64,000 bases of DNA from JADKIH01 sp031417555 (GTDB lineage: Bacteria; Bacteroidota; Bacteroidia; AKYH767-A; 2013-40CM-41-45), in the NCBI GenBank assembly GCA_031417555.1, contig JANOVV010000065.1, positions 1 through 64,000 of the forward strand, given 5' to 3'. This document shows positions 62,509-64,000 of the stretch, in pieces. The number at the start of each line of letters is the position of its first letter. Position 1 is the stretch's first letter. Under the pieces are notes generated by a model. It saw only the letters and a program-made list of their open reading frames with translations, did not search any database and was not told the DNA's origin. The position numbers and the translations under genes were made by a program.

Positions 62509-63642
62509 TTATCCGTTTGATGCTTTTAACACTTTGTGCATTGAAAATGAAAGGTCTGTGAAAAGAAGCTTAGAGTTTGCATTCCTTTCAAGGTGGAAAT
62601 GAGCTTTATTTAGCGCCTCAGTAAAAGATTCTGCATTTCTTTCATTGACAAATGGAGCAAAGCGCTGAATGTCTTCTAGGTCTTTTCCTTCCAATCTGAC
62701 TAAAGAACGGTCACCGTAATTTATAAGAAGACATTCCCTGGCGACTGATAAAGCATGGCGGATAAAGTTTTTCTGGGTTTCCCGACTTTCTCCTCCAAAT
62801 TCCTGTGATAGTTCATTAATTCCTTTAACATTTAACTTAAGGCAATTTCTCATCCAAAATAAAAATTTTTGATTTAAATCGGTATCGGCGTCATCATTTT
62901 CGAGCAACTTCTTTGCTTCATTATAATCACCATCTGCACGATGTGCAATTCGACGTGCAATTGTTTTGTCTAAGCTGTGCTTCTCAATTAATGTTTGCAT
63001 CATTTCATTATCGTTAATACGATTTACCTTAATAAGTTGTGTTCTTGAAATGATTGTTGTTAATAGCAATTCATGATTTTCGGCGACAAGAAAAAACAAA
63101 GTATAATCAGGAGGTTCTTCAAGTATCTTCAATAACTTATTTGCCGCTTCACTATTCATTCTTTCGGGCAACCAAATAATAACAATTTTATAGGGTGCTT
63201 CAACACTTTTCAAATTTAATCGGCTTAAGATGTCGGCGCTTTCATAAACAGATATAATTCCTTGCTTGTTATCAAGAGAAAGACTTTCCATCCATTCATT
63301 GTAACTGAGATATGGATTTTCAATAATTTCATTCCGCCATTGCGGGGCGAAATCTATACTTCGGGGTTTGCTGATCTTTTCCTTTGGCGCAACCGGATAA
63401 GAAAAACTTACATCAGGATGAACAAGTTTTTCCATCTTCTTGCAGCCGGAACATTGACCACATGAATCATCATCGGCAGGCGATTCGCAAACTATGTATT
63501 GTGCAAAAGCAATAGCTATTGGCAAATTACCTCCGCCTTCCGGACCCAGAAAAAGAAGGGCGTGGCTAATGCGTTTCGCCTTTGCTGAATTAATCAGACG
63601 TTGTTTAACCTCTGAATGACCGATTACCGATGAAAATTTCAT
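62509..63642 (-). CDS. holB: DNA polymerase III delta-prime subunit
   Basis: Clamp-loader subunit of 377 residues. The N-terminal AAA+ domain opens with VIGHSEVKQRLINS; the P-loop reads GPEGGGNLPIAIAFA, missing the lysine, as expected of delta-prime, which does not hydrolyse ATP. A zinc finger follows with four cysteines (CESPADDDSCGQCSGCKKM, about residues 52-70) and then the SRTQLIKV sensor region. The C-terminal collar domain spans about residues 260-375. It is upstream of the PSP1 gene, a conserved order in the phylum. Confidence 0.94.
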   Translation of the reverse strand: MKFSSVIGHSEVKQRLINSAKAKRISHALLFLGPEGGGNLPIAIAFAQYIVCESPADDDSCGQCSGCKKMEKLVHPDVSFSYPVAPKEKISKPRSIDFAPQWRNEIIENPYLSYNEWMESLSLDNKQGIISVYESADILSRLNLKSVEAPYKIVIIWLPERMNSEAANKLLKILEEPPDYTLFFLVAENHELLLTTIISRTQLIKVNRINDNEMMQTLIEKHSLDKTIARRIAHRADGDYNEAKKLLENDDADTDLNQKFLFWMRNCLKLNVKGINELSQEFGGESRETQKNFIRHALSVARECLLINYGDRSLVRLEGKDLEDIQRFAPFVNERNAESFTEALNKAHFHLERNANSKLLFTDLSFSMHKVLKASNG

Positions 63643-63663
63643 GATTGTAAAAATAGTAAAAAG

Positions 63664-63694
63664 AGTATCAAGAATCGGGTATCAGGTATCGGGA
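63664..63694. repeat. Iterated GATAC-type intergenic repeat, copy 2
   Basis: GTATCAAGAATCGGGTATC followed by AGGTATCGGGA. Its reverse complement closely follows the order of units in the copy at 18884-18928. Both copies lie in gaps next to gene ends. It marks a dispersed repeat family in this genome. Confidence 0.55.
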
Positions 63695-63892
63695 CTAGAT
63701 AAAATAATTTGATAGGGTGCTTTAAAATGCAAGTTGCATTAATTTAGCCTTGTTTAATTCCTATTAGATGCTAGATTAATTGCACTTTATTAAAAGGGTT
63801 AGTTTAAAAAATAATGCCTTAATACATTATATTAATTATCGATATTGTTGTTACTTAATACATTTTTATACCTTCATATAAAATTCTCCTCG

Positions 63893-64000
63893 ATGAAAAA
63901 ATATCTATTATTAATTTTACTTTCCTTTTTTTCGGAAATTATATATTCTCAAACTAATTTAGTTTGCACAAATATTTATGCGGAACAGGTGATGAAGGGA
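63893..64000 (+). CDS. Exported protein, N-terminus only (runs off the window)
   Basis: The final 108 bp encode 36 residues from ATG 63893 without a stop: MKKYLLLILLSFFSEIIYS, a clear signal peptide with probable cleavage before QTNLVC. The remainder is outside the window, so no family can be named. A 250-bp gap separates it from the divergent holB gene and contains the GATAC repeat. Confidence 0.6.
   Translation, partial: MKKYLLLILLSFFSEIIYSQTNLVCTNIYAEQVMKG

Overview
The window comes from a low-GC member of the Bacteroidota. The evidence is a complete alternative complex III operon (act genes) running into cytochrome c oxidase, a gliding-motility lipoprotein GldH, a secreted protein with a type IX secretion sorting domain, a DUF4270 lipoprotein in the panC/glycogen-synthase-like/glmS neighbourhood typical of the phylum, and several promoters with the TAnnTTTG -7 box of this phylum. 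The organism is probably an aerobic or microaerobic, possibly gliding heterotroph. The genus cannot be told from the sequence. No rRNA, tRNA or CRISPR array was seen.

Layout. 1-6.7 kb, minus strand: 2-oxoacid:ferredoxin oxidoreductase (korA, then korB cut by the window edge), then haem synthesis hemA, a hemC-hemD fusion and hemB. 6.9-7.4 kb: a small membrane-protein gene split by one in-frame stop. 7.5-18.6 kb, minus: the respiratory operon actA-B-C-D-E-F followed by cytochrome oxidase subunits II and I. Its many c-type and a-type haems explain the nearby haem genes. 18.9-22.6 kb, minus: a cyclase-family hydrolase, a VIT-type metal transporter, a cysteine desulfurase and panC. 22.8-28.7 kb, plus: a short glycogen-synthase-like protein, DUF4270 lipoprotein, glmS, an exported barrel-like protein and a degenerate alpha/beta-hydrolase.

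28.8-37.5 kb is repeat-rich. It holds a REP-associated transposase bracketed by 51-bp inverted repeats, a nested 176-bp palindrome, and a group II intron of about 1.9 kb with its reverse transcriptase and a clear domain V. Among these lie housekeeping genes: a NifU-domain protein with an Mrp ATPase (Fe-S assembly), an alkyltransferase-like protein with trmB, a MurG-like glycosyltransferase and a gamma-carbonic anhydrase. 37.5-41.4 kb has a large secreted repeat protein, a class C beta-lactamase-like hydrolase and a small conserved protein.

41.5-46.0 kb is the most intriguing accessory stretch: a PolB-type exonuclease, a GreA-like factor, an HTH-ImmA/IrrE metallopeptidase, a divergent trypsin-like protease without a signal peptide, and a DnaQ-type exonuclease. 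46.2-52.5 kb holds a fused dipeptide-type ABC ATPase and four glycosyltransferases, one of them STELLO/DUF288-like. 52.6-63.6 kb, mostly minus: ketone-body CoA-transferase, penicillin-binding protein 1A, an M16 peptidase pair, gldH, a PSP1/RicT protein and DNA polymerase III delta-prime. An exported protein starts at the right edge.
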